DNA of 64,000 bases from Acetobacter garciniae (lineage in GTDB: Bacteria > Pseudomonadota > Alphaproteobacteria > Acetobacterales > Acetobacteraceae). Numbering within the stretch: position 1 is the first letter of the stretch; the number at the start of each line of letters is the position of its first letter. Shown piece by piece: positions 1 through 10,603 of the stretch. The stretch covers positions 310,001-374,000 of the forward strand of contig NZ_JAFVMH010000002.1 in assembly GCF_017377735.1 (NCBI RefSeq), written 5' to 3'. The position numbers were made by a program, and so were the translations under genes. Under the pieces are notes generated by a model. That model searched no databases, had not been told where the DNA came from, and saw only the letters and a program-made list of their open reading frames with translations.

Positions 1-983
<983 letters not shown>

Positions 984-1111
984 TCACTTGGAAATCTGTG
1001 CCCGGATTACCGGGGTGCGGGCAAGCAGACAAGACCCTGTGTCAAGAAACTGACGCATTAAAATGCCGCGTCAGCCTGTCTGCTCCCCCGCATGCCGCCT
1101 AAATGGCTGTT

Positions 1112-2701
1112 TTACGCCGTCAGGGCCTCGGGTTCGGTGCGGGCGCGCTTGACCAGCAGTTTGTTCAGCGCATGCACATAAGCCCGCACGGCCGAGACGA
1201 CCGTGTCCGCATCCGCGCCCTGGCCATCCACCAGCTTGCCGGATTCTTCGAGCCGGACAGTGGTGCGGGCCTGGGCATCGGTACCTTCGGTCACGGCACC
1301 GACCGAGAACAGGGCCAGCCGCGCCTCATGCGGGAACGCCTTGCGCAGGGCGTTGAAGGCGGCATCGACCGGGCCGTTGCCGGTGGCTTCCGCCTTGATG
1401 TCGCGCCCGTCCACTTGCAGGTTCAGTTCCACATGCGAAGGCTTGCCCGAGACCGATTGCAGGCTCAGCGACCCGAAGCGGATATGGTCGTGGTCGCGCG
1501 CTTCCTCGTCCACCAGGGCTACGATATCGTCGTCGTACACGACCTTTTTACGGTCGGCCAGGTCCTTGAACCGCGCGAAGGCGTCGTTCAGGCGGGCGTC
1601 GTCCATGTCGTCATAGCCCAGGGCCTTGAGCTTGTCGCGGAATGCCGCGCGGCCCGAATGCTTGCCCATGACCAGGGACGAACGCGACCAGCCCACGCTT
1701 TCGGGGGTCATGATCTCGTATGTGGCGGCGTTTTTCAGCACGCCATCCTGGTGAATGCCGCTTTCATGCGCGAAGGCGTTGCGCCCCACGATGGCCTTGT
1801 TGGGCTGCACGTCGAAGCTGGTGATGGTGGCCAGCATGCGCGAGACCTTCAGCAGGTTGGGCGTATGGATATTGGTGGTGAAGGGGTACTGGTCGTGGCG
1901 GGTGCGCAGCGCCATGACAATTTCTTCCAGCGCCGCATTGCCCGCGCGTTCGCCAATGCCGTTGACCGTGCATTCCACCTGCCGCGCCCCACCCCGGATG
2001 GAGGCCAGCGTATTGGCAACCGCCAGGCCCAGGTCGTTATGGTTATGGGCCGAAAAAATCACCTGGTCCGCGCCGGGCACGCGTTCGCGCAGCATGGAGA
2101 AAATGCGTTCCATGTCCTCGGGCGTGGCATAGCCGACCGTATCGGGCACGTTGATGGTGGTCGCCCCCGCCTTGATGGCGGCTTCCACGCAGCGGCACAG
2201 GAAATCGGGCTCAGTGCGCGAACCGTCCTCGGCCGACCATTCCACGTCATCGGTCAGGTTGCGTGCCGCGGCGTTGCCCGAGGTGATCAGGTCCAGCACC
2301 GTCTGGGGTTCCATCCGCAGCTTGTATTTCATGTGCAGCGGGGAGGTGGAGATAAAGGTGTGGATCCGCTTGCGCTCCGCCGGGGCCAGGGCCTCACCGG
2401 CGGCGGCGATATCCTTCGCCCCGCCGCTGCGGGCCAGCGCGCAGATGACAGCACCCTTCGCGTGGCGTGCGATTTCGTTGACGGATTCGAAATCCCCTTT
2501 CGAGGCGACGGGAAAGCCCGCCTCGATCACATCCACGCCCAGGTTGACCAGGGCTTCGGCCATGCGCAGCTTTTCCGCCAGGTTCATGGAAAAACCGGGG
2601 GACTGCTCGCCGTCGCGCAGGGTGGTGTCGAAAATAATGACACGCTCGGCCGTCATGCGGCCAAAGGAAGGGTGGATGAAGCTGGTGTGATCAGCAGACA
2701 T
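1112..2701 (-). CDS. leuA: 2-isopropylmalate synthase
   Basis: Condenses acetyl-CoA with 2-oxoisovalerate, the committed step of leucine synthesis. The 529 residues match the long LeuA type: an N-terminal HMGL-like TIM barrel opening with FDTTLRDGEQSPGFSM, the metal/substrate segment SAHNHNDLGLAVANT, and a C-terminal allosteric domain (about residues 390-529) typical of leucine-inhibited enzymes. The ATG at 2701 follows AGGAA at good spacing. The frame stays open about 38 codons upstream, but that extension is not LeuA-like and has no better ribosome-binding site. It lies on the same strand as ctaA, 304 nt downstream of it, so it probably has its own promoter. No leucine-rich leader peptide was seen upstream. 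Confidence 0.96.
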   Translation of the reverse strand: MSADHTSFIHPSFGRMTAERVIIFDTTLRDGEQSPGFSMNLAEKLRMAEALVNLGVDVIEAGFPVASKGDFESVNEIARHAKGAVICALARSGGAKDIAAAGEALAPAERKRIHTFISTSPLHMKYKLRMEPQTVLDLITSGNAAARNLTDDVEWSAEDGSRTEPDFLCRCVEAAIKAGATTINVPDTVGYATPEDMERIFSMLRERVPGADQVIFSAHNHNDLGLAVANTLASIRGGARQVECTVNGIGERAGNAALEEIVMALRTRHDQYPFTTNIHTPNLLKVSRMLATITSFDVQPNKAIVGRNAFAHESGIHQDGVLKNAATYEIMTPESVGWSRSSLVMGKHSGRAAFRDKLKALGYDDMDDARLNDAFARFKDLADRKKVVYDDDIVALVDEEARDHDHIRFGSLSLQSVSGKPSHVELNLQVDGRDIKAEATGNGPVDAAFNALRKAFPHEARLALFSVGAVTEGTDAQARTTVRLEESGKLVDGQGADADTVVSAVRAYVHALNKLLVKRARTEPEALTA

Positions 2702-3005
2702 GGACGTATTCCTGGATGATTCTGGTCTGGCACAGGAATGGGCTGGCTGTGCCGCATTCTGCCCGCACGCATGCGGGCGCTCTCTCATGGTCCTCCCCTG
2801 GGCGCAACGGCACAAAGCCGCCCGGCTCGCTCAGGGGCAGGTAAGTCGAAGGAGAAGGTCCAGACGCCGCGCCACGCCGCCCGCCGCCACGCTTGCGCGG
2901 CACGATGCAGAATCGGAAAAGGGGCGGTGGCGAGTCATGGCCGCAACCATACAGCGCCTGTGTACAAACGCAACCACAAAACGCCCCCCGTACACGCAAG
3001 CGGGT
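2702..3005. other. Spacer between ctaA and leuA
   Basis: This 304-nt gap lies between two minus-strand genes. It holds the leuA ribosome-binding site at its left end and presumably the leuA promoter. No convincing coding region, leader peptide, riboswitch or terminator is visible. Short frames crossing it are not supported by homology or ribosome-binding sites. Confidence 0.5.
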
Positions 3006-4094
3006 TCAGCGGGTGGGGGTGCTTCGCAGGCTGTGCAGCACGTACAGCATCGTGCCCAGCAGCACGGCGGCAAAGGTCTGGTGCACCGCACCGGCCCAGA
3101 CCGGCACCACCAGCAGCAGGGTCGTGACACCCAGGGCGTACTGAATTCCCACCGCCCAGCCCAGCAGAACAAGTGCGTTGCGCGCACGTGCCCCCAGGCC
3201 CTGCGCGCGCAGGCCCACCAGCAATGTGGCAGCCACGCTCAGCGCGGTCAGTGTCGCCAGCAGGCGGTGGTCGAACTGCACGGCGGCCTTGTTGGCAAAC
3301 CAGTTCAGCCAGAAGGGGGACAGGCTGGCATAATCCGTGGGTATCAGATGCCCATCCATGAGCGGGAAGGTATTGAACAGGAACCCCGCATGGGTGCCCG
3401 CCGTGAACCCGCCCGCGACAATGGTGGTGCACAGCAGTGCCGTCGCCACCCCCGCCGCCAGCCGCACCGGCCGTGCGGCCGCGGCGTCGGGTACTGCGCC
3501 GGTGCGTGGCCAGCGGACGGAAAAGGCCGTCCACAATATGGCGGCGTACAGCAGAAGGGCGGCACTCAGATGCAGCACCAGCCGCACGGGCTCGACCGCC
3601 GTGCTGTCGGGCCGAAAGCCCGAGGCGACCATGAACCAGCCAATCGCGCCCTGCAGCGCGCCCAATATGAAAAAGGCGAACAGGCGCAGGGCCAGGGCCC
3701 GTGTCATCATGCCCTTGATGGTGAACCACACCAGCGGCACCAGCAGCACCAGCCCCATCAGGCGGCCCCAGAAGCGGTGGATCCATTCCGCCCAGAAGAT
3801 TTTCTGGAACCCCGCCAGCCCGAAGCCTTCATGCTGGAGATGGTATTGCGGAATGGTCTGGTACAGCGCGAACAGCCGTTCCCATTCCGCATGCGACAGG
3901 GGGGGAATGAACCCGCTGACCGGCTGCCAGTCCATGATGGACAGGCCCGAACCCGTCAGCCGCGTGACCCCGCCAATGGCGATCATGCCCAGCAGCATGA
4001 AGCACAGAAGGAACAGCCAGCCCGAAATCAGGCGGCGGTGGGCGGGTGTCATCTCCGGCTGGGGGCTGGGGCTCGGTTTGGGGCTTGCGGGCAT
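3006..4094 (-). CDS. ctaA: Heme A synthase CtaA
   Basis: Membrane enzyme that oxidises the heme O methyl group to the formyl group of heme A. The 362 residues form about eight membrane segments in the two-fold repeated CtaA pattern. Conserved segments are [17 protein letters not shown] in the first loop, the [12 protein letters not shown] heme-ligand helix, [24 protein letters not shown] and [15 protein letters not shown], supplying the paired histidines of both halves. A Pro-rich cytosolic tail of about 14 residues precedes the first helix; the ATG at M15 is a possible alternative start. The enzyme needs heme O from CtaB/CyoE, which is not in the window. A likely client is the cyo quinol oxidase 13 kb away, since acetic acid bacteria can make heme A-containing cytochrome ba (a1). 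Confidence 0.95.
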   Translation of the reverse strand: MPASPKPSPSPQPEMTPAHRRLISGWLFLLCFMLLGMIAIGGVTRLTGSGLSIMDWQPVSGFIPPLSHAEWERLFALYQTIPQYHLQHEGFGLAGFQKIFWAEWIHRFWGRLMGLVLLVPLVWFTIKGMMTRALALRLFAFFILGALQGAIGWFMVASGFRPDSTAVEPVRLVLHLSAALLLYAAILWTAFSVRWPRTGAVPDAAAARPVRLAAGVATALLCTTIVAGGFTAGTHAGFLFNTFPLMDGHLIPTDYASLSPFWLNWFANKAAVQFDHRLLATLTALSVAATLLVGLRAQGLGARARNALVLLGWAVGIQYALGVTTLLLVVPVWAGAVHQTFAAVLLGTMLYVLHSLRSTPTR

Positions 4095-4194
4095 GGTGGC
4101 CTTTGGGGCTGGGGTTGCACGGTAGTCGGGCCGGGCGGTGTTCGGCTGTGTCGCTGTTGGGGTTTACAGCCAGCTTGCAGGGCGCTGCAAGAAG

Positions 4195-4920
4195 ATGGTA
4201 CCAGCAGCGCTGATGGAACCTGCCCCGCCTCCACCCCCGCCAACCCCGCCTGACCGATCTTCCTCCCCCACCCGGCCGGTGCTTTCCGTGGTCCGCCCGC
4301 TTGTCATGCTGCTTGTGCTGGTGGCGGGTGCTTTGTGGCTGCGGCATGTTCCCCTTCTGCACCATATGCTCGACAGCACGGCCATGGCCCGGCGCGGCGT
4401 GTCCGGCCATGTGGTTTTTCTGCTGGGCGCCACGCTGTGGTGCGCCTTCGGCCTGCCGCGGCAGGTGGCGGGGTTTGCTGCGGGCCTGGCCTACGGGCCG
4501 TGGATCGGCCTGGCCGCGATCACCCTGGCGTCCACCCTGGGCTGCCTTGGCGGGTTTTTCTGGGCGCGCTGGGGCGGCCGGGCCTGGGCGCTGGCGCGCC
4601 TGGGCAGCCGGTTCGCGCGGATCGATACGGTGCTGACCCAGCGCCCGTTCCTGAGCATCCTTACGTTGCGGCTGCTGCCCGTGGGTTCGGCCTTGCTGCT
4701 GAACCTGCTGGGCGGGCTGTCGGGTATCGGGGTCTGGCCCTTCGTGGCGGCGACCGTGCTGGGGGCGCTGCCCCAGAACCTTATTGCCGTGCTGCTGGGC
4801 TCGGGCGTGCGGGTGGGGGCCGGCTGGCAGTTTGGCGCCGGGGCGGCCTTGTTCGCGCTTTCGGCCGGGGTAGGACTGTGGCTGTGGCGATACAGCCGCG
4901 TGGCATCAGCGAACAGGTAG
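4195..4920 (+). CDS. VTT/TVP38-TMEM64-type membrane protein (SNARE-associated Golgi family)
   Basis: Polytopic inner-membrane protein of the VTT (DedA/TVP38) superfamily; members are implicated in lipid scrambling or small-solute transport, but no substrate can be inferred. About 241 residues: a short proline-rich cytosolic N-terminus, a TM near residues 30-48, the VTT core from about 70 with the GFAAGLAYGPWIGLAAITLA re-entrant-type segment, RLLPVGSALLLNLLGG, and a final TM near 215-232. The start is uncertain: ATG 4195 follows AAGAAG too closely, ATG 4213 is also possible, and an upstream GTG at 4138 would add a non-conserved tail. It is transcribed divergently from ctaA across about 100 nt. 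Confidence 0.85.
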   Translation: MVPAALMEPAPPPPPPTPPDRSSSPTRPVLSVVRPLVMLLVLVAGALWLRHVPLLHHMLDSTAMARRGVSGHVVFLLGATLWCAFGLPRQVAGFAAGLAYGPWIGLAAITLASTLGCLGGFFWARWGGRAWALARLGSRFARIDTVLTQRPFLSILTLRLLPVGSALLLNLLGGLSGIGVWPFVAATVLGALPQNLIAVLLGSGVRVGAGWQFGAGAALFALSAGVGLWLWRYSRVASANR

Positions 4921-5092
4921 CCTCGCCTTTGGCCGGTGCCAATGGTATGGAGGGGATACGGGCAGGGCCTGCGGGCCGTGGCCCCGGGGGCCCTGGCGTG
5001 GAAGGCCCGCGACAGTAAGGAGGCGCGTATGCGCTGTACGAACTTGACGGAAAAGCCCGATGCGGCCCTGATGACGCCGGACAGGAAGGAGC

Positions 5093-7357
5093 ATGTCTGA
5101 CATGCAACGGCATCCCGCAAGATGGGCGCATGTTCTGGCTCTTATCGGGGCTGGCCTGCTGATCGTGACCTTCGGGGCGATGGGCATCGAACTTGGCAAT
5201 GAAATGGCGCGCCACGGCGACCTGGACCGGCAGAGTACGGCCGCGGGCAGCTATCTGCGCGGCCTGCACCACGCCACAAGTGACGCGCGTATCTGCCATT
5301 ATGCCTGGCTGGCCGAACACCGGCCCGAAGACGCCGCCTGCTATGAACAGGCCGTTCATCAGTTGTCCGACGGGAAGAACCAGTTCGAATCGTTCCGGGC
5401 TGTGGAATCGCGTGAACAGGGTGGCCGGGCCGAACCGCTCAATACGGTTGAGAAACAACTTGGCGTTATTGCCGCCTGGCCCGCCCGTGTGGATGCCATG
5501 CCCGCCGGCGGGGAGCAGGTGCTGGCAAGCCTTGACCAGAACCTGTCCGTGCTCAGCCGTGTCAGCACCATGGACCAGGCGGACCGCGTGGCCAACATGC
5601 TGCGCAACACAAGCTGGCAGCGCAGGCTGGCCCTGCTGGGTATCCTGACCGGTGTGTTCAGCCTGATTGCAGCCGGCTGGGTGCTGGACCGTTCCTCCGT
5701 CGTGGCCGCCCGGGCCGAGGCCTCATCGCGCGATCTCGCACTCAGGCTGCGGGCAACACTCGACAGCCTGAGCATGGGTGTTGCCGTGTTCGGGGCCGAT
5801 GGCCGGCTGTGGCACTGGAACGAACAGCTTGCCGTGGTACTGGGGCTGGACAAGGGTTTCCTGCGCACCGGCCTGCCCTATGACACGCTCAGCTCCGTGC
5901 TGATGGTGGACGGCGTGCCGCTGATGGAGCCGCTTGAACATATCGAGGCAAGCCTGGCCAAGCCGCAGCCCGACGCACCCGTGGTGGTGGAATGCAAGGG
6001 CACCAACGGGGCTGACCTGGAACTGTGCCGCACGGTGTTTTTCGCCCCCGATGGCCCCATGGACCGCCGTGGCTTCGTGCTGACCGCGGCCGATATCACC
6101 ATGCGCCTGCGCAGCGAACGCGCGCTGGGCGAGGCGCAGAAACTGCGCGCCCTGGGGCAGTTGACGGCGGGCATCGCCCATGACTTCAAGAACCTGCTGA
6201 CCGTCATTCTGGGCAATCTGGAACTGGCGGCCGAACACGACCAGGACGACCAGGTGGAACAGCGGCAGGAATATCTTTCCGCCGCCGCCCATGCCGGTCG
6301 CCGGTCCGAAGCGCTGACCGGCCAGCTTCTGTCCTTCATGCGCCGCCAGTCCGGCGCGCCCGACTGCCTTTATTTGTCCGACCTGTTTTCCTTCCTGGGC
6401 GGGCTGCTGGGCCGCGTGATCGGGCCGCGCATCGTGGTCGAATGCGATCATGTGGGCGATGTCTGGCCCGTGCGGGTGGACCCCGCGCAACTGGAAAGTG
6501 CGGTGCTCAACCTCGCCATCAACGCGCGTGACGCCATGCCTTCGGGCGGGAGCCTGCGCATCGTGGCGCGGAACGTGACGTTCTCGGTCAATTCCGATCT
6601 CATGAGCCTGCCGGTCGAAGGTGGGCGCAACATGCGCGTGGTATCCGACACCACGCCCCTGCCCGCCGGGGACTGGGTGCGGCTGGACGTGATCGACAGC
6701 GGTTTCGGCATGACACGCGACGTGCTGGACCGCCTGTTCGAACCATTCTTCACCACCAAGCGCGAAGGGGCGGGCACGGGGCTTGGCATGGCCATGGTCC
6801 TGGCGTTTTCCCAGCAGGTGAATGGCCGCGTGGTGGTGGCGACAGGGCGCGGCAGCGGCACGGAGGTATCCCTGTGGCTGCCCCGCGCCATCGCCACGCC
6901 GGAGGTAGAGGCCCCCGTCACCCCATCCGTGGCCGAAGCGCGGCCCGCGGTTCCCGCACCCAAGAAGCCCGAACGCAGCCTGCAGGTGCTGGTGGTGGAG
7001 GATGACGCGGTTATTCGCGATATCGTCGTGACCATTCTGGGCATGGCCGGCCACCGCGCGTTGGAGGCAGGCGATGGCGAGCAGGCCTTCGATGTCGCGG
7101 CCGGGGTGGAAGGCCCGCTGGACCTGCTGGTGACCGATATCCAGCTTCCCGGCCCGCTGGACGGGGTCACCCTCTCGCGCGTGCTGGTGGAACGCTATCC
7201 GGGCCTGGCGGTGGTGTACATGTCTGGCGAACTGACTGCGGATTCCCCGCCGCCGCGCGCGGGTGTGAACGGGGCAAGCCTGCTGGCCAAGCCATTCCGG
7301 CGCGACGGGCTGATGGAGGCGGTGACAAACGCCCTGAGTGCCCGGGCCGGTAGCTAG
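5093..7357 (+). CDS. Hybrid sensor histidine kinase with C-terminal receiver
   Basis: Membrane-bound two-component sensor, 754 residues. TM helices at about 12-34 and 179-197 flank a periplasmic domain of about 145 residues of the four-helix type. A PAS-like domain (about 217-330) follows. HisKA has its phosphoacceptor at His363 (AGIAHDFKNLLTVILGN). The HATPase has NLAINARDAM (N box), IDSGFGMT (G1) and GAGTGLGMAMV (G2). A receiver domain begins near residue 640 with VLVVEDD and has phospho-acceptor Asp682 in VTDIQLPG. The start follows an excellent AGGAAGGAG site. No response regulator or phosphotransfer gene is adjacent, so the output is unknown. The HDFKN type often works with FixJ/LuxR or CckA-like relays, but this assignment is only inference. 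Confidence 0.93.
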   Translation: MSDMQRHPARWAHVLALIGAGLLIVTFGAMGIELGNEMARHGDLDRQSTAAGSYLRGLHHATSDARICHYAWLAEHRPEDAACYEQAVHQLSDGKNQFESFRAVESREQGGRAEPLNTVEKQLGVIAAWPARVDAMPAGGEQVLASLDQNLSVLSRVSTMDQADRVANMLRNTSWQRRLALLGILTGVFSLIAAGWVLDRSSVVAARAEASSRDLALRLRATLDSLSMGVAVFGADGRLWHWNEQLAVVLGLDKGFLRTGLPYDTLSSVLMVDGVPLMEPLEHIEASLAKPQPDAPVVVECKGTNGADLELCRTVFFAPDGPMDRRGFVLTAADITMRLRSERALGEAQKLRALGQLTAGIAHDFKNLLTVILGNLELAAEHDQDDQVEQRQEYLSAAAHAGRRSEALTGQLLSFMRRQSGAPDCLYLSDLFSFLGGLLGRVIGPRIVVECDHVGDVWPVRVDPAQLESAVLNLAINARDAMPSGGSLRIVARNVTFSVNSDLMSLPVEGGRNMRVVSDTTPLPAGDWVRLDVIDSGFGMTRDVLDRLFEPFFTTKREGAGTGLGMAMVLAFSQQVNGRVVVATGRGSGTEVSLWLPRAIATPEVEAPVTPSVAEARPAVPAPKKPERSLQVLVVEDDAVIRDIVVTILGMAGHRALEAGDGEQAFDVAAGVEGPLDLLVTDIQLPGPLDGVTLSRVLVERYPGLAVVYMSGELTADSPPPRAGVNGASLLAKPFRRDGLMEAVTNALSARAGS

Positions 7358-7630
7358 AAGCTGAAAAGGGGCGAGGTCGCGCCGGCAGTCCGCGCCAGGG
7401 GCCGGTGCCGGGTTTTCTGCTCCGGGCTGGCGGGTCTTCCGGTGGTGATCGGGGGCGTGGGGGCAGGCGCGCGCACCGCGGGGTCGCATGGCCCGGTGCA
7501 TGCCGCAGCCCTTGCCGAACGCCGCGTCGCGGGATAGAGCGGGAACACAGGATAAAACACGCCCGCTCCCATGTGGGGGTGGCCATCGGCAACCCGGCAG
7601 GGGCACGGGCAGGAAGGATTGTACAGCACC

Positions 7631-8167
7631 ATGACGGCACAACGGGACATAGATCTTAAAGCCTATATCCGCCATATTCCGGATTTTCCCAAGCCGGGCA
7701 TACTGTTTTACGATATTTCCACCCTGATGCGGAACCCCGATGCCTGGCAGATGGCCATGGGCCGCCTGGCGCGCCAGGTCGCGCCGTTCAAGCCCGATAT
7801 CCTGGCGGCGGTGGAATCGCGCGGGTTCCTGACAGCCGCCCCCCTGGCCGACCGGCTGGGCTGCGGCATGCTGATGCTGCGCAAGAAGGGCAAGCTGCCC
7901 GGCCGGACCGTGTCCCACACCTATGAACTGGAATATGGCAGCGATACGCTCGAAATCCAGGAAGACGCCGTAAGCCCCGGCCAGCGCGTGGTGATCATGG
8001 ATGACCTGCTGGCGACCGGCGGCACGCTGTCGGCTTCCGCCGCCCTGTTGCGCAAGGCAGGGGCCGAGGTCGTGGGCGCTTCGGTCCTGGTGGAACTGAC
8101 CGGGCTGGGTGGGCGCGCGAAAATGGACGGCATTCCCATAACCACGTTATTGTCCTACGAAGACTGA
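7631..8167 (+). CDS. apt: Adenine phosphoribosyltransferase
   Basis: Cytosolic purine-salvage enzyme that converts adenine and PRPP to AMP. The 178-residue length is normal for the family. The N-terminal [14 protein letters not shown] segment, AAVESRGFL and the PRPP loop [13 protein letters not shown] are diagnostic. The ATG at 7631 gives the usual N-terminus ([13 protein letters not shown]); the purine-rich AGGAAGGA lies about 12 nt upstream, slightly far. An upstream in-frame ATG at 7571 would add a non-conserved 20-residue extension. It sits alone between the sensor kinase and a FUSC transporter, with a GC-rich hairpin after the stop. Confidence 0.96.
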   Translation: MTAQRDIDLKAYIRHIPDFPKPGILFYDISTLMRNPDAWQMAMGRLARQVAPFKPDILAAVESRGFLTAAPLADRLGCGMLMLRKKGKLPGRTVSHTYELEYGSDTLEIQEDAVSPGQRVVIMDDLLATGGTLSASAALLRKAGAEVVGASVLVELTGLGGRAKMDGIPITTLLSYED

Positions 8168-8180
8168 GGCGGGTCGGGCG

Positions 8181-8210
8181 GCGGGGCCTGCCTGCTGGCC
8201 CCGCTCTTGT
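8181..8210 (+). terminator. Possible terminator after apt
   Basis: An 8-bp perfect GC stem (GCGGGGCC / GGCCCCGC) with an 8-nt loop is followed by TCTTGTT, a weak T-rich tract. The stem is strong but the U-tract is poor, so termination may be partial. Confidence 0.45.
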
Positions 8211-8341
8211 TCCGTTCTGCTCCCGCTCGGGGCGGTGGGCGCAGAACAGGGCATACAAGCCGTGAATACGCTTTTGCACGCCCTTGAGGTAAAGAAGCGT
8301 ATGGCAGTATCCCAGACCAGACCGGTTACGCAGGCGAGGGC

Positions 8342-10579
8342 ATGAAAGAGGCGGTTCTTCGCACCGGCGCGTTGTGCCGCTCGATCGGGATTATCGCCAG
8401 GCAGGCTTTGCTGGGTGGGGGACCGCCCCGGCAACTGGACCATCTGCGCTGGCTGTACGCGCCAGACCTGCTTTCCTTCGGCTATGCGCTGCGCACCACC
8501 ATTGCCTCGCTCATCGCATTGGGCATTGCCCTGTGGTGGCAGTTGGGCAGCCCGCAATGGGCGGCCCTTACGGTGTGGATGGTGGCCCAGGGCACGCGCG
8601 GCAAGTCCATTGCCAAGGCGCGCTGGCACATGTTCGGCATGGTGATCGGCATTATCTGCGCCTTCGTGCTGGTAGGCACCATGCCGCAGTCCCCCCTGCT
8701 CTATATCTTCTGGGTGGCGGTAGGCATCGGCTCGTTCTGCTTCATCGGCACCCTGCTGCCCGGCCCAGCCACCATGACCAACTACCGTATCCACGGCATG
8801 CGGGCTTCCGGGTTCACCTACGCCATTATCGCGCTGGATGGGGCCGCCGCCCCCGATCAGATCTTTCACATCGCCATGGCGCGCGCCACCTACATCACGC
8901 TGGGTATTGTCGTGGAAACCACGGTGTCTTCCCTGTTCCAGTACCAGCTTGGTATGCGGGCCCGTAACAGGCTGGCCGGCAATTTCATCCAGGCGCTTAA
9001 AAGTGCGGTGCCAACGCTCAAGCGCCTTGTCGCGGGGGAAAGGCGGGCGATCCTGTCCTCGCCCGAGGTGTTTTCGACCATCGCGACATTGAGCGACCAG
9101 GTCGAGTTCGCCGAAATCGAAATGGGCAAGCACCAGCATGAAGGCGATCACGCCCGTGCGGCCCTTGCGGCCATTACGGTGCTGATGTCGCGCGGGCTGG
9201 ACCTGGGCGCGCTGGTCGATGTGCCGCTGAGCCTGGGCCCCGACTACCTGCGGGTGGCGGCAAGGGTGCAGGATTTCCTGCAAGCCCTGCCCGGCAGGCT
9301 GGGGCAGGAGGACCGTTCCCTGGCCTCTGTCCTGGACGAACTGACGGAACTGCGCGCGACCTGCCGCCAACTGGCCGCAACCTGCCTTGAGGAGGAAATG
9401 GTCGCCGCCACCCACCCGCCGGTCGACCTGGCGGATGAAATGCGCCTTTCAAGGCAGGGCGAACTGCTGCACAAGCTCGGCGCTTTGCTGGACGAACTGC
9501 AACTGGCGATCGAGCAGTTCCAGATGAGCCGCGACCCCCAGCCGCACGACACCTTCCGCTATCCCATGCGCACCTATCGGGACTGGCGCATGGCCTTTAT
9601 CAACAGCCTGCGCGCGTCCGTCACCATTTTCGTGTCCGGTCTCGTCTGGATCACCACCGGCTGGCCCGATGGGCTGACCTTCATGATGTTCGCGGCCATT
9701 ATCTGCGCGCTGTTTTCCACCCTGGAGCAGCCCGCCCTGGCCACCCAGGCATTCCTGCGCGGGACCATTTTCGTCATCGGCATGTGCTGCCTGCTGGACC
9801 TGTGGGTAATCGCCCAGCCCACGGTCTACGAGATGATGGCCATGACCCTGGCCGTGCCCATGCTGGTGGGGGGGCTGGCTTTCGCCTGGCCACCTTTGGC
9901 GCTGGCGGCGGTGGCCTACAACCTGTTCCTGCCCATTCTGCTTGGTCCGGATAACCAGGCCCGCATGAACGAGGTCATGTATTTCAACACTGCCCTGCCG
10001 CTTTTTCTCGCCATTGCGTTCTGCATGTGGATGTACCGCGTGTTCCTGCCCGTGGACCCCGACGGCCTGCGGTGGGACATGCGGGTGGATATCCTGCGCA
10101 GGCTGCGCCGCCTGGCCCGGCCCCGCGTTTCCCTGCCCATGACGGAGGTGATCGGCCGCAATGTGGAAGGGTTCGTCCGCCTCTCCACCACGGCTGCGGC
10201 CGATGGCAAGCCGTATGTGCTGGAACGCTACCTGGGCGGGGTCCTGTCCGCCATGACGATCGAGATCAACCTGCTGCGGCTTAAAGGCATTCTGGCCCGC
10301 CATGTGCTGCCGGATGACGCCATGCGGGCCATCGAGGTCATGATGACGCGCATGCAGCGCTTTTCGGGCCGTTACGGCGGACAATACGGCCGCACTGCCC
10401 GCGCCGCCGGCCTGGCCGTGCGCTACCTGATCCGCCGCGAACAGGCCGAGACCAATCTTTCGGTCCGTGAGGAAATGCTGAGTGCGCTGGCCAGCCTGCG
10501 GGTGATAGAAACCGAACTGCGCGAAAACCAGCTCTTTTTCGATGCGTCCTCCCCCTATCTGGACAAGGCCTTTACCTGA
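8342..10579 (+). CDS. FUSC-family membrane transporter (aromatic acid exporter-like)
   Basis: Large inner-membrane protein (745 residues) with the duplicated fusaric-acid-resistance/AaeB architecture: an N-terminal helix cluster at about residues 48-205, a long soluble helical region of about 200 residues, a second cluster at about 415-580, and a soluble C-terminal helical domain. Relatives export aromatic carboxylic acids, usually with an HlyD-type periplasmic adaptor; no adaptor gene is nearby, so the pump may borrow one or act alone. SD GAGG precedes the ATG at 8342. It ends 24 nt before the convergent uracil-DNA-glycosylase-like gene; a small hairpin (ACGGGG/CCCCGT) lies at the shared 3' end. 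The substrate is unknown. Confidence 0.88.
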   Translation: MKEAVLRTGALCRSIGIIARQALLGGGPPRQLDHLRWLYAPDLLSFGYALRTTIASLIALGIALWWQLGSPQWAALTVWMVAQGTRGKSIAKARWHMFGMVIGIICAFVLVGTMPQSPLLYIFWVAVGIGSFCFIGTLLPGPATMTNYRIHGMRASGFTYAIIALDGAAAPDQIFHIAMARATYITLGIVVETTVSSLFQYQLGMRARNRLAGNFIQALKSAVPTLKRLVAGERRAILSSPEVFSTIATLSDQVEFAEIEMGKHQHEGDHARAALAAITVLMSRGLDLGALVDVPLSLGPDYLRVAARVQDFLQALPGRLGQEDRSLASVLDELTELRATCRQLAATCLEEEMVAATHPPVDLADEMRLSRQGELLHKLGALLDELQLAIEQFQMSRDPQPHDTFRYPMRTYRDWRMAFINSLRASVTIFVSGLVWITTGWPDGLTFMMFAAIICALFSTLEQPALATQAFLRGTIFVIGMCCLLDLWVIAQPTVYEMMAMTLAVPMLVGGLAFAWPPLALAAVAYNLFLPILLGPDNQARMNEVMYFNTALPLFLAIAFCMWMYRVFLPVDPDGLRWDMRVDILRRLRRLARPRVSLPMTEVIGRNVEGFVRLSTTAAADGKPYVLERYLGGVLSAMTIEINLLRLKGILARHVLPDDAMRAIEVMMTRMQRFSGRYGGQYGRTARAAGLAVRYLIRREQAETNLSVREEMLSALASLRVIETELRENQLFFDASSPYLDKAFT

Positions 10580-10603
10580 CGGGGTAGGGCGGCCCCGTAG
10601 TCC

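Noticed and set aside
2702-2815. N-terminal extension or leader peptide for leuA
   Set aside because: The extension is not LeuA-like and no frame on the minus strand encodes a run of leucines expected of an attenuator peptide.
5723-7918. Long minus-strand open frame opposite the histidine kinase and apt
   Set aside because: Spans two well-supported genes and an intergenic gap; the translation is low-complexity and family-free.
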